DNA from: Mucilaginibacter sp. PPCGB 2223
GTDB taxonomy: Bacteria; Bacteroidota; Bacteroidia; Sphingobacteriales; Sphingobacteriaceae
Length of the DNA stretch: 64,000 bases
Reading direction: 5' to 3'
Assembly: GCF_001705515.1 (NCBI RefSeq)
Contig: NZ_MDJS01000003.1
Location: 558,001-622,000, forward strand
Part shown: positions 51,609-60,056 of the stretch, piece after piece
Position numbering within the stretch: position 1 is the stretch's first letter
How the letters are laid out: the number at the start of each line of letters is the position of its first letter
Notes under the pieces: generated by a model
What the model saw: only the letters and a program-made list of their open reading frames with translations
The model's database searches: none
Told to the model about the DNA's origin: nothing
Position numbers and translations under genes: made by a program

Positions 51609-51617
51609 GAGACCATT

Positions 51618-52616
51618 TCAAGTTCTTTTTTTAGAATTACTTAATCCTACACTGTTATAAACTTTCCCGTCATTCATATTTAATACTATATCTAAACGAC
51701 GATCTCTTTTTTTGAAACTATCTTTTTTACCGACCACCGCCCCATTAGGTGTCAGTAAATAATTAAATTTCCACTTACCTTTCGTAGTAAGTATAAATTG
51801 GATTTTCTCGATTTCAAACTTGGATCGATAAAAATCAATTTCCTCTATCATCGCTTTTAACTTATTATCTTTTAAGGCTTTGATTATTAAATCATGATCT
51901 GAAGTCTTAGCTATTAACTCTATATTGGGAATGCCATTTATTTGAAAAACAACAAATGGGGGTCTGTTGGATGATGCTCCATGGCTAAAAGCTGATATTA
52001 TTGTTCTTGAAATAAATTGATAGAAATCTTCACCTTTCTCTACAAGCACTTTTTCAGCTTTATCAGCTATTTTTTTACCGATTTTTTTTGCCAAAGGTTT
52101 TATAATATGATAGATTATAGCCGATTGGCCAACTGTAAATATTATTTCAGGAGTTGACGCGTTTGCTTTCCTCAAATGCTCTGTACCAATAAAAGGGTAA
52201 TTTAGTGCCTGTGTCTCCTGTAAAAACAAGTTATAATGCTTATCACTTATAAAACTATTTGGATCTACAGCAACTATTGTTTCAGTAGGAATCTCAAGAT
52301 CAATTTCTATAAAAGGATATCCTTCTTTAAAAGACTCCATTAACAATGTATTATCCCATGGCACTTCCTCACGATAATCATATGGTTTATAGTCTGCTTC
52401 GAGGTAATAGTGCTCGTCGCGTTGAACAATTTCAGCATTTATCAACTGTCCAACAGGTGGGAATTCTTTGTTATGATCTACGCCCCATCGAAGTTTTTTG
52501 TCTGAGTTTATTGTATCTTTCATCCTAATCAATGCCTCTAAAGACATTTTGTCTTTATGGCTATCAACATGAGTAGTACTCATTATTCCTCTCTTAAGGT
52601 CTTTTTTGTTAATCAT
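51618..52616 (-). CDS. AT-rich orphan protein of unknown function
   Basis: 332 residues. No signal peptide; a short hydrophobic patch lies at about 165-180. Segments such as GVDHNKEFPPVGQLINAEIV, YLEADYKPYDYREEVPW and HYNLFLQETQALNYPFIGTE show a soluble alpha/beta-looking protein; the C-terminus is lysine-rich. I know no family for it. The codons are markedly AT-rich compared with the neighbours and it stands alone between repeat-rich spacers, so recent transfer is likely. An internal start MSTTHVDSH (52583) is preceded by AAGAGAGGAATA, a Shine-Dalgarno-like sequence, and may be the real one. Confidence 0.7.
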   Translation of the reverse strand: MINKKDLKRGIMSTTHVDSHKDKMSLEALIRMKDTINSDKKLRWGVDHNKEFPPVGQLINAEIVQRDEHYYLEADYKPYDYREEVPWDNTLLMESFKEGYPFIEIDLEIPTETIVAVDPNSFISDKHYNLFLQETQALNYPFIGTEHLRKANASTPEIIFTVGQSAIIYHIIKPLAKKIGKKIADKAEKVLVEKGEDFYQFISRTIISAFSHGASSNRPPFVVFQINGIPNIELIAKTSDHDLIIKALKDNKLKAMIEEIDFYRSKFEIEKIQFILTTKGKWKFNYLLTPNGAVVGKKDSFKKRDRRLDIVLNMNDGKVYNSVGLSNSKKRT

Positions 52617-52833
52617 ATAAAAAGTACTGTTATTATCTCTAAAATAATAAATTTCCTATCCTGACACAAGTATATCATCATTACTTATACAATTGTCGAC
52701 TTATCTCATTTGTCAATTAAAGCATCCTCATTAACAAATCCCACACAAAATCATAAGCTAAAATTCCATACCCCACTTAGCAAAACATTATTTCCGTACC
52801 CCAAAATACAATTTTACTGGCGCGCAGGGGCTG

Positions 52834-52998
52834 ACAGGACGCCGGGCCAGCGCAGGGGTGAATTTCGGTTTAGCTTTTGGGGCCGCAACCCAAAAGCGTT
52901 AAGAACCGAAAGGGCGGGCAGAAGGATCGTCCTGTCTTGATTTTTTGCTACTTTTTTATCAAGAAAAAAGTAGGAGCCCTCCCGCGGCGGCGAGCGGG
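52834..52998 (+). repeat. Multi-hairpin dispersed element upstream of the CDF transporter
   Basis: Nested arms, in order: ACAGGACG (52834-52841), TTTCGGTT (from 52863), GCTTTTGGG, a 7-nt loop, CCCAAAAGC, AACCGAAA, CGTCCTGT (52928-52935). A second hairpin follows, CTACTTTTTT (52948-52957) / AAAAAAGTAG (52964-52973), and then CCCGC/GCGGG (52981-52998). A frame of 82 codons runs through it on the minus strand, but it follows the repeat and is not believed coding. The rest of the 474-bp spacer (52617-53090) shows nothing else. Confidence 0.75.
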
Positions 52999-53090
52999 CT
53001 ACGGAATATTGTTTTACCCCTCCACCAATTTGCCCGGCTAAATCCGAAATCCGCCAAACCATTTCCCCAAAAATTGTTTATACAATAACC

Positions 53091-53984
53091 ATGCAGTCAC
53101 GGTCATTCGTATATATTTCCCTGTTTGTCGATCTGGTCATTGCCGCGTCCAAATTCATCGCTGCGGCGTTTACCGGCAGTTCGTCTATGGTGTCCGAAGG
53201 TATCCATTCTGTTATCGATGCTACCAGCCAGGTACTATTGATCTGGGGCATTGCCACCAGCAAGCGCTCTCCCGACGCCGACCGGCCCTTCGGCTATGGT
53301 AAGGAACTGTACTTCTGGTCGTTCATGGTATCGCTGGTCATCTTTATTATGGGTGGCTGTATTTCGTTTTACGAGGGGGTCGTCAGGTTCAACAAGCCAG
53401 TATTGCAGGGCAACCCGGCATGGAACTACGGTATCCTGGCCATTGCCTTTGTATTTAACACCATATCTATGATAACGGCATTAAAAGCATTTAATCAACA
53501 GCGTGGTAAAATGAGTTTCTGGCGGGCGGTTGTTCACACCAAAGACCCGCTAACTATTATCGTTCTGCTGGGCGACGTAGGCGACCTGCTCGGCCTCGGC
53601 GTGGCATTTTTAGGAATTTACCTGGGCCGGCTGCTGCATAACCCTTATTACGATGGGGCTGCTTCCATGATCATCGGCATTATCCTCATCATCATTTCGG
53701 GCCTGCTGGTGCGCGAAAGCAAAAGCCTGCTCATGGGCGAAACCATCAGCAGGCGTACTTTACGTAAGATCATCGCCCTGATAGAGGCCGATAACGAAGT
53801 CGTCAAAGTAAAAAAACACTTTTCCACCTATATGGCTCCCGAAGATGTGTTGCTGCAACTCAACACCGTTTTTAAACAGGGCCTCAACACTAAACAAATA
53901 ACCACGGCTATCGAGCGCCTCACCAAAACCATCCAGGCCCGGTATCCGCGCATTAAGCAGATTTTTATCGAGCCGGTGGCCTGA
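53091..53984 (+). CDS. Cation diffusion facilitator (CDF) metal transporter, ZnT9-like
   Basis: 297 residues with six membrane helices and a cytoplasmic C-terminal domain (from about residue 205). Helix 2 carries SEGIHSVIDATSQ, giving the His and Asp of the metal site. In helix 5, where most CDF proteins have HxxxD, this one has LLGDVGDLLG, as in the ZnT9 (SLC30A9) branch. The family exports Zn2+ or similar ions by proton exchange, but the altered helix-5 site makes the ion uncertain. Alone on its transcript, ended by the hairpins at 54001-54050. Confidence 0.88.
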   Translation: MQSRSFVYISLFVDLVIAASKFIAAAFTGSSSMVSEGIHSVIDATSQVLLIWGIATSKRSPDADRPFGYGKELYFWSFMVSLVIFIMGGCISFYEGVVRFNKPVLQGNPAWNYGILAIAFVFNTISMITALKAFNQQRGKMSFWRAVVHTKDPLTIIVLLGDVGDLLGLGVAFLGIYLGRLLHNPYYDGAASMIIGIILIIISGLLVRESKSLLMGETISRRTLRKIIALIEADNEVVKVKKHFSTYMAPEDVLLQLNTVFKQGLNTKQITTAIERLTKTIQARYPRIKQIFIEPVA

Positions 53985-54000
53985 GTGCAGCCCCTCCCGA

Positions 54001-54050
54001 CCCTCCCCGGAAGGGAGGGCTTTAAGAAAGTCTCCCCCTACCGGGGGAGA
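54001..54050. terminator. Double hairpin after the CDF gene
   Basis: CCCTCCC (54001-54007) / GGGAGGG (54013-54019) with a 5-nt loop, then TCTCCCCC (54031-54038) / GGGGGAGA (54043-54050) with a 4-nt loop. Both stems are perfect. They probably end the CDF transcript and perhaps the convergent lyase transcript; the wording is also that of a dispersed repeat. Confidence 0.7.
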
Positions 54051-54111
54051 TTATTCATATAGTTTATTGTTTTTTTAAGGTATTCATGAGGGCTTCGCCG
54101 TTTAGAGGGGG

Positions 54112-54987
54112 CTAATAATGCGTTATCGCCAAACTATACATCGTCAGCTTACCGCCGATGGTACTGTTCGGGAACAACCCGTCGCCAGGATTATGGCGGG
54201 TAATATAATCGCCGGCCGAAAAATGAACCAAAACACTTCCTTTAAACGCCGCGGGCACAGGCGTGTTCCAGGTCAGGGTTGTTGGGCTGCCGCTAACCGG
54301 GGTAACGATAATATTGAAATAGACCGTTGCCCCATTGGTGTAAATAGAATAATAGATCTTTGAACTGAGCGCCACGTTTTTAATAAAAGTGTGCAGGCTA
54401 TCTGCCGATCCTGTTAACGCCTGGTACACCGTACCATAAATAGTGCCCGATTTAATATGCAGCAGTACAAACGGCACCGAGCCCCAGGTACCTCCGCCAT
54501 GTATCTGCCCTATGGTCATGCTTGGCGTATCGGGCGGGTATTGGTTGATGATCAGCGTAGCCTGTAGCTTCCCCTTCTCGGCCACCGTCCACAAACGGTT
54601 CTCGTGCAGCTCGGTACGCGGATGGTCTGATCCTGTCCCCGGCGTAGTGGTGGCGCCATCCGTAGGGCACCAAAAGGTTACGCCGCTATCGGCACTGGTA
54701 TAGAGCCATTGCGAGGTATAACCGTTTTTCAGCGTGGTCGAGTCAACAGTAATAGCTGCCCCGGTGTTGCTGCCACTGTTATCTATCGGCAACGTTAACG
54801 TCCATGGCCCCAGGTTTAAAATATCCTTCGGCAACAGGGTCGATTCGGCATGGTTTTGCGGATTGCTCATCACGGTTGCTGCATCATTTTGAGCATTGCT
54901 TTGAACTGTTTGATTTTTACTGCACGATGCCAGTTGTACAATGGCCAGCATACAGGCAGCATAATAACATAGGTTTTTCTTCATCAT
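54112..54987 (-). CDS. Polysaccharide lyase family 7 alginate lyase, lipoprotein
   Basis: 291 residues. The N-terminus ends in a lipobox (VQLASC), so it is lipid-anchored. PL7 motifs are in order: RTELHE (in DHPRTELHENR), QIHGGG (IGQIHGGGTWG) and the C-terminal strand VLVHFSAGDYITR, the counterpart of YFKAGxYxQ. It cleaves alginate or related uronate polymers by beta-elimination at the cell surface. The gene is divergent from the beta-propeller gene across an operator-like palindrome. Confidence 0.88.
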   Translation of the reverse strand: MMKKNLCYYAACMLAIVQLASCSKNQTVQSNAQNDAATVMSNPQNHAESTLLPKDILNLGPWTLTLPIDNSGSNTGAAITVDSTTLKNGYTSQWLYTSADSGVTFWCPTDGATTTPGTGSDHPRTELHENRLWTVAEKGKLQATLIINQYPPDTPSMTIGQIHGGGTWGSVPFVLLHIKSGTIYGTVYQALTGSADSLHTFIKNVALSSKIYYSIYTNGATVYFNIIVTPVSGSPTTLTWNTPVPAAFKGSVLVHFSAGDYITRHNPGDGLFPNSTIGGKLTMYSLAITHY

Positions 54988-55030
54988 AAATGGTTTTAAT
55001 GTAGGTTAAGTTTTTCCCTTGGCGGGGTTT

Positions 55031-55065
55031 AATTTTGGTTTACCAATTATTGGTTAACCAAAATT
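55031..55065. promoter_or_regulatory. Operator-like palindrome between the alginate lyase and beta-propeller genes
   Basis: AATTTTGGTTTACC (55031-55044), 7 nt, GGTTAACCAAAATT (55052-55065): 13 of 14 bp pair. The right half contains TTGGTTAACCAA, itself a perfect palindrome. The symmetry and the location between divergent genes suggest a binding site for a repressor or activator of the GntR or LacI kind. Confidence 0.55.
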
Positions 55066-55169
55066 AAACATTAAAATGAGATTTCCAAATCATAATTTGT
55101 TCTTAGTAAATAATTCTTACCGAATAAGATACTTGCTTATCGCATTGAACAAATTGACAATAACGCTCA

Positions 55170-55199
55170 TTGTGTATAAAGGCAGCCTCAATATATTTA
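55170..55199 (+). promoter_or_regulatory. Likely promoter of the beta-propeller gene
   Basis: TTG (55170-55172), 19 nt, TATATTTA (55192-55199), 7 of 8 matches to TAnnTTTG. A start of transcription near 55206 fits the ATG at 55220 and argues against the longer frame beginning at 55076. Confidence 0.5.
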
Positions 55200-55219
55200 T
55201 GCTGCCAATTTGTAAACCT

Positions 55220-56200
55220 ATGCACACTTCAAAACTTTGTATATTGCTTTCAGCATGCCTGTTAGCCATAAAATTACAGGCCCAAACCCAACCTGCACCC
55301 GCTCCTACCGGCCCCTCCGCCCCTGCCGAACTACCCGGCAATGGCTTTGCACAGCACGATTTCTTTTACGCCGGCGAGGGTAACAAAACCATGTCCATAG
55401 TAAAAAAAGGTAAAGTGGTGTGGACGTATACCGATACCTCGGCCCGCGGCGAAATAAGCGATGCCGTATTACTGTCAAACGGCAATGTGCTATTTGCGCA
55501 CCAGTTCGGCATTACCGAGATCACTGCCGATAAAAAGCTGGTTTGGAACTACAACGCCCCTGCAGGCAACGAGATACATACCGCCCAGCCCATCGGTAAC
55601 GATAAGGTGCTGTACATCCGCAACGGTAACCCGGCAAAACTTTTCGTGGTAGATATCACAACGGATAAAAACCTTTTCGAGATGGAGCTGCAAACCGGCA
55701 AACCGCTGGTAACACACCCGCAATTTCGCCATGTCGGCATAACGGCCGCGGGCACATTATTGGTAGCTCATATGGATATGGGCAAGGTTTGCGAGTACGA
55801 TGGCAAAGGCAATATCATCTGGCAGGCAGATATGCCCGGCGCCTGGGCAGCCACACGCTTAAAAAACGGCAATACTTTGATGAGCGGCGCCAGCATACGC
55901 GAAGTAAACCCCAAAGGCGAAACCGTTTGGGAGTTTACTGCTGCCGATGCACCCGATTATAAAATGAAGAACATGCAACGCGCCGTTCGCCTCGAAAACG
56001 GCAATACCCTCATTAACCGCTGGGTAGCCAAAGGCGATGGCACCGGCGTACAGGCTATCGAAGTTACACCCGATAAACAAGTGGTTTGGGCCTTGCGCAG
56101 CTGGGGCCCCGAGATCGACCTGGGCCGCTCAACCACCATCCAGATATTAGACAACGCAAAGATCATCCCCGAAAAGGAACATTTTGGAAATATTCGGTAG
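55220..56200 (+). CDS. Exported PQQ-like beta-propeller protein
   Basis: 326 residues from MHTSKLCILLSACLLAIKLQ at 55220, which gives a clean signal peptide; the longer frame would bury it. The mature protein begins with a Pro/Ala-rich spacer, then repeats of the type GKVVWTYTD, KKLVWNYNAP, GNIIWQADMP, GETVWEFTA and KQVVWALRSW, each preceded by NGNxL, as in PQQ-dependent or WD-like propeller blades. The tandem blades suggest a six- or seven-bladed propeller used for binding. Its divergent partner is an alginate lyase, which hints at a role in carbohydrate use. Confidence 0.78.
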   Translation: MHTSKLCILLSACLLAIKLQAQTQPAPAPTGPSAPAELPGNGFAQHDFFYAGEGNKTMSIVKKGKVVWTYTDTSARGEISDAVLLSNGNVLFAHQFGITEITADKKLVWNYNAPAGNEIHTAQPIGNDKVLYIRNGNPAKLFVVDITTDKNLFEMELQTGKPLVTHPQFRHVGITAAGTLLVAHMDMGKVCEYDGKGNIIWQADMPGAWAATRLKNGNTLMSGASIREVNPKGETVWEFTAADAPDYKMKNMQRAVRLENGNTLINRWVAKGDGTGVQAIEVTPDKQVVWALRSWGPEIDLGRSTTIQILDNAKIIPEKEHFGNIR

Positions 56201-56264
56201 TTTTGTTGAAAGGTTGGAATGTTGTAACGTTGTATACAATCTCAACCACTGAATAAAAACTATT

Positions 56265-56296
56265 TTTAAACTCCCCCTTTAGGGGGTTGGGGGGTA
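56265..56296. repeat. CCCCCTTTAGGGGG repeat
   Basis: ACTCCCCCTTTAGGGGGTTGGGGGG directly before the YjbR gene; the palindrome CCCCCTTTAGGGGG is shared with 62371-62396, and variant wording occurs at 14389-14470. Confidence 0.7.
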
Positions 56297-56297
56297 C

Positions 56298-56615
56298 ATG
56301 ACCGAAGAAGATATCCGCGATTATTGCTTAAGCAAACCGGGCGCTACCGAGGGCCTGCCGTTTGGTCCCGATACGCTGGTTTTTAAAAACGCTAAAGGAA
56401 AGATCTTCCTGATACTGCCTTTGGATAAACGCCCCATCACCTTTAACGTAAAATGCGACCCTGCCGAAGCTATCGACCTGCGCGAAAAGTACCCGGCTGT
56501 GCAACCCGGTTATCACATGAACAAAAAACATTGGAATACGATAACAGTAGACGGCTCGCTGACGACCAAGCAGTTAAAAACATTTATAGACAACAGCTTT
56601 TTGCTGGTCAAGTAA
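56298..56615 (+). CDS. MmcQ/YjbR family protein
   Basis: 105 residues. MTEEDIRDYCLSKPGATEGL, FGPDTLVFKNAKGKIFLILP, FNVKCDPAEAIDLREKYPAV and QPGYHMNKKHWNTITVDGSL match the YjbR fold. The family is described as DNA-binding-like, but its function is unproven. The start codon lies two bases after a C/G-rich repeat, so its promoter must overlap or precede that repeat. Confidence 0.88.
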   Translation: MTEEDIRDYCLSKPGATEGLPFGPDTLVFKNAKGKIFLILPLDKRPITFNVKCDPAEAIDLREKYPAVQPGYHMNKKHWNTITVDGSLTTKQLKTFIDNSFLLVK

Positions 56616-56631
56616 AGCAATTCACCTTCTG

Positions 56632-58590
56632 TCAGGCACTTTTCAGCGTAAACACAAACTCCGAACCTTCACCGGGTTTACTGTTAACCCATATCTTCCC
56701 TTTATTGGCTTCAACAAACTCTTTACACAATACCAGGCCAAGGCTAGTGCCCTTTTCATCTTTAGTGCCATCAGTGCTCACATTACCGATATTGAAGATA
56801 GTTTTCATGCGCTCGGCCTCAATGCCAACGCCATTGTCTTTTACGCTAAATTGCACTTCATTCTTATCCGTATACCCGGTAGCGCCGATAGACACCACGC
56901 CTCCCTGATTAGTGAACTTGATGGCGTTTGATAATAAATTCCGGATCACAAATTCAAAATGATCACGATCGGCGACAACCCTGATATCCTCGTCAATAGT
57001 ATTATATACAGCAATACCTTTTAGCCGCGCAGAAGCAGCCAGCAAGTCGATATCGCGGGCAACGATATCGTGGGGCCGAATTTCCACCGCGTTCAGCCTG
57101 ATACCCTTAAGCTGCATCTCGCCCCATTTTAACAGGTTGTTCAGGGTATCGAGCGAGGCGCTGCTGGTTACCGTTACCATATTGATCAGTTCTTTACGCT
57201 CGAGCGGTGGCAGTTCATCATCATTAATCACATACAAAAGGTTAATAATGGTTGCCAGCGGCGACCGCAGATCGTGCGCCAATACCGAGAACAATTTATC
57301 TTTCACGGTATTTGATTCTTTCAGATCGTTGTTGGTTTTATTGAGCAGCCAGTTCAATTTGCTGGTCCGAAAGTAAAATAAAGCAAGTACGATAAGCAAC
57401 ACTACTACCCCGCCGATAATGGTAAGCATGGTTTTACGTTCCAGTGCATCTTTACCGTTAATGTATTGTAGTTCCTTTACTTTTGCTACTGATTTATCCA
57501 GTTCATATTTATTTTGCAGGCTGACGATCTGTTTCGCCATACCCTGGTAGAAGTATTTGTCGGCAATGGCATGTTCTTCCTGCTTGGCCCTATATGCGTT
57601 TTTATAATCGCCCTGTAAGCGGTACATTTCAGCCATGCGATCCAATATTTCGATCACCTGCTTTTGTGCGCCCTTTTGTTTCACCAGGTCGAGCGCCTGT
57701 TTAAAATAAAACAACGCCTGTTTCGGGTCATCTTTGCCGTAGGTTTCGGCCAGCCCCGTTAAGGTTTGCTGCTCACGCAAATAGTTTTTTATTTCGCGGG
57801 CTTTTGCAAGCGCTGTTTTTTGCAGCTCAATTGATCTTTGTTTAAAGCCCTGTTTGGCATATACCGAAGCCAGGTTATTCGTGAGCGTAATAAACAGCCC
57901 CTGATATTGGGGCTTATTACTCATACCAATGCCTTTTTCAAAATATGATTTTGCCTTGCCAAAATCACCGGTATCGCGGTAAAGCATCCCAAAATCGTTA
58001 TACATATTTAACGATATATTGGAGAATGGGATAGTAGCGTTGATCCTTTCGGCTATTGCCAGATAGGGCAAAGCCACATCGTACTTGTGCTGCCCCATAT
58101 AACCTTCGGCGAGGGTTACATTGGCTTCAAGCACGCCGGCTTTATTCCCGCTTTGCTCGGCTACTTTTAACGATTCCAAAAAATAACCAATGGCCTTATC
58201 ATAGTTCCCCTTACGCATTTCTACAACGCCTAAGCGTATCAGCTCGGTTGCAATGCCCTTCTTAAAACCTGTACGCGTATAAATATCATGCGCGGTAAGA
58301 TACAACTCGCGCGATTCGTCAAACTTGCCCAGGTTATCCTGTATCATCCCCATCTGGTTCAGCATTTGGGCAAGGCCGTTTTCGTTTTTGTGCTCTTTGG
58401 CAAACGCTATGCCTTGCTGTGCGTAGTACATGGCCGAATCGGGCTTATAATACCTGTAAAAACTGGTCAGTTTGTCGTAGTCGTTAATATTTTGCGGGTT
58501 CCTCGTTATGCCTGTTTTTGTTTTTTGGCAATAAGCGGCTATCGAAAAACAAAGGAGTGAAAAAAAGAAAATGATTCTGTTAAGAGGCAT
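56632..58590 (-). CDS. Sensor histidine kinase with periplasmic TPR domain
   Basis: 652 residues. A signal peptide (IFFFSLLCFSIAAYCQ) is followed by about seven tetratricopeptide repeats (for example YYAQQGIAFAKEHKNENGL and AIGYFLESLKVAEQSGN-like units) to about residue 370. One membrane helix follows (MLTIIGGVVVLLIVLALFYF), then a dimerisation domain with the phospho-acceptor His439 in FSVLAHDLRSPLA and an ATPase domain (NLLSNAIKFT, VKDNGVGIE, LGLVLCKEFV). It probably senses an envelope signal through the TPRs. No response regulator is adjacent, so its partner is elsewhere. Confidence 0.93.
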   Translation of the reverse strand: MPLNRIIFFFSLLCFSIAAYCQKTKTGITRNPQNINDYDKLTSFYRYYKPDSAMYYAQQGIAFAKEHKNENGLAQMLNQMGMIQDNLGKFDESRELYLTAHDIYTRTGFKKGIATELIRLGVVEMRKGNYDKAIGYFLESLKVAEQSGNKAGVLEANVTLAEGYMGQHKYDVALPYLAIAERINATIPFSNISLNMYNDFGMLYRDTGDFGKAKSYFEKGIGMSNKPQYQGLFITLTNNLASVYAKQGFKQRSIELQKTALAKAREIKNYLREQQTLTGLAETYGKDDPKQALFYFKQALDLVKQKGAQKQVIEILDRMAEMYRLQGDYKNAYRAKQEEHAIADKYFYQGMAKQIVSLQNKYELDKSVAKVKELQYINGKDALERKTMLTIIGGVVVLLIVLALFYFRTSKLNWLLNKTNNDLKESNTVKDKLFSVLAHDLRSPLATIINLLYVINDDELPPLERKELINMVTVTSSASLDTLNNLLKWGEMQLKGIRLNAVEIRPHDIVARDIDLLAASARLKGIAVYNTIDEDIRVVADRDHFEFVIRNLLSNAIKFTNQGGVVSIGATGYTDKNEVQFSVKDNGVGIEAERMKTIFNIGNVSTDGTKDEKGTSLGLVLCKEFVEANKGKIWVNSKPGEGSEFVFTLKSA

Positions 58591-58705
58591 GCAACAGTTT
58601 TAAATATCTGCAGGCAGAGACAATTTATTACGGTAAAGATATAGCGTATGTTTCCCCGGCACAATTACACAACTAATAAACTTTCAACAATAGTGCAAAA
58701 CAAGG

Positions 58706-59179
58706 CTATATGCGGGTAAAGCTAAGTGTTTTGCCGATAAACTTAAAATGCCAGTAACCGGTAACTTTCAGTAATCCTTCGGGTGTTATATATGCCCACG
58801 AGTCCCAGTAACGGCCATGCACCGCATCGTAAATAATACCTCTCTCCCACGAATTTGTTTTTGGTTTGTATACCAGCTTATCGAGTATGCTCATGCCCAA
58901 TATTTTACGGGCACGAAGCGCTTTATTGGGATTTGAAGTATCCATTCGCGTTTGCATAGGCCTGCTTTTGTCGTCCGAATCGTTAAACCAGATTATTTTT
59001 GCCCTAAAATCCTCACCCTCCTTATATACCTGTACTGCCAGGTTCTTTTCGACCGACATCCACTTACCACATATCCGGTCGCATTTCGGGATACCCTGGG
59101 CATGTGCAGGCGTTAATACCACAAAATAAAATACCGGCACCAGGCAGCAACAGAGCAACTTTTTATAACAGATGGTCAT
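58706..59179 (-). CDS. DUF2147 exported protein
   Basis: 157 residues with a signal peptide ending APAHAQ-like (LTPAHAQ). DUF2147 pattern: ICGKWMSVEKNLAVQVYKEG, then KILGMSILDKLVYKP and IIYDAVHGRYWDSWAYITPE and LKVTGYWHF. Small lipocalin-like beta-barrel proteins of unknown function in the periplasm or secreted. 53 nt downstream of the carboxypeptidase-regulatory-like gene on the same strand. Confidence 0.85.
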   Translation of the reverse strand: MTICYKKLLCCCLVPVFYFVVLTPAHAQGIPKCDRICGKWMSVEKNLAVQVYKEGEDFRAKIIWFNDSDDKSRPMQTRMDTSNPNKALRARKILGMSILDKLVYKPKTNSWERGIIYDAVHGRYWDSWAYITPEGLLKVTGYWHFKFIGKTLSFTRI

Positions 59180-59232
59180 TGCTTTTGAAGATAATCAATT
59201 TATATTAACAAAGTATGATCAGTCAACCCAGG

Positions 59233-59916
59233 TTACTGATCTGTACCAAGCCGCGGTAAAACACGCTTATCCGGTGGTAACGCCATAAACTTACGATATG
59301 AATCGTTGATATAAACTGTCATGGTTTGGGGCGAACTGGTTTTTACAAACGACAGCGATGGCCGGTACAGCGCCATAAAGCCATCCAATTCGGCGCCCCT
59401 TAACGGGATGATACTGCTTACCAGCGTTTTATTAAAAGCCTTGTCTATCTGCCTTTGCTGTTCTTCGTTATCAAAATAGCGTTTCAGCCGTCGGGCATCG
59501 CGCGATTCTTTGCCAAACCACCGCGAAGGCGACAGTGCAAATTTGCTTTTCTCGTATACTTCGGGGTATTCTTCGCGCGGATTAAAATTTGCCGTTTCGT
59601 GTACGCTTACTTCGCTCAGTGTAATACCTGCTTGTTTCAACTGGATATGCTTAGGTTTCAGATCGGTAAGGTATAAGGTATCGCTAATGTATCCCGGCAA
59701 GGTAAATATCAGCGTATTACCTGCTGCGGCCTTAATATCAAAATGGCCGCCCTCATCGCTCAAAGCAATTTGCTTGTTGCTGACGTTCCGGATAAAAACA
59801 TTATTGAGCTTGGTTGTTTTATGCTCCTCGGTAACGGTGCCGGTTATAACGGTTTGGGCAATGGCTGTTTTAATGAAGAGGACGAAAATTGTGGATAACA
59901 GGTAGCGGGCTTTCAT
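59233..59916 (-). CDS. Exported protein with a carboxypeptidase-regulatory-like (CarboxypepD_reg) domain
   Basis: 227 residues with a signal peptide (FVLFIKTAIAQ). The N-terminal domain VITGTVTEEHKTTKLNNVFI...ALSDEGGHFDIKAAAGNTLIF is the beta-sandwich seen at the start of many TonB-dependent receptors, here alone without a barrel. The rest is charged and ends VLPRLGTDQ. Probably periplasmic; role unknown. Confidence 0.8.
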   Translation of the reverse strand: MKARYLLSTIFVLFIKTAIAQTVITGTVTEEHKTTKLNNVFIRNVSNKQIALSDEGGHFDIKAAAGNTLIFTLPGYISDTLYLTDLKPKHIQLKQAGITLSEVSVHETANFNPREEYPEVYEKSKFALSPSRWFGKESRDARRLKRYFDNEEQQRQIDKAFNKTLVSSIIPLRGAELDGFMALYRPSLSFVKTSSPQTMTVYINDSYRKFMALPPDKRVLPRLGTDQ

Positions 59917-60005
59917 GGTAGTATATGTTATTATATCATCAATAACCTGTTAAAAGCGCTATAGTTTGAGGCAGGCATGTTAAATAGCTTAAATATTACA
60001 AACAA

Positions 60006-60036
60006 AAAAGGCCTTCCGAATCCCGGAAAGCCTTTT
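60006..60036 (-). terminator. Terminator of rplY
   Basis: AAAAGGCCTTCCG (60006-60018) / CGGAAAGCCTTTT (60024-60036) with one mismatch and a 5-nt loop, followed on the minus strand by a T-rich stretch. It lies 21 nt after the rplY stop. Confidence 0.88.
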
Positions 60037-60056
60037 CACTACAGTTTTAAAACTAA

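Larger units (their letters stand above)
50682..51617. other. 936 bp repeat-filled intergenic region upstream of rpsL
   Basis: Apart from the rpsL promoter it holds a CATTGCGAGGCACGAAGGCA repeat of a type seen in many bacterial genomes (50878-50897), two copies of a 60-nt direct repeat (50953-51015, 51549-51608), the 28-nt hairpin repeat (51053-51080), copy E of the modular repeat (51139-51223), the TACCCAT repeat (51275-51297) and an imperfect hairpin GAGAAATCTTCTGCT (51469-51483) / AGCAGAATATCTCTC (51499-51513) followed by TCGAGATGACAAGG. No gene is apparent. Confidence 0.75.

Noticed and set aside
52814..53062. Minus-strand frame of 82 codons
   Set aside because: Runs through the multi-hairpin element; its sequence is set by the repeat arms, with no protein features.
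55076..55219. Longer N-terminus of the beta-propeller protein
   Set aside because: It would bury the clean signal peptide behind 48 residues and would cover the near-consensus promoter at 55170-55199.
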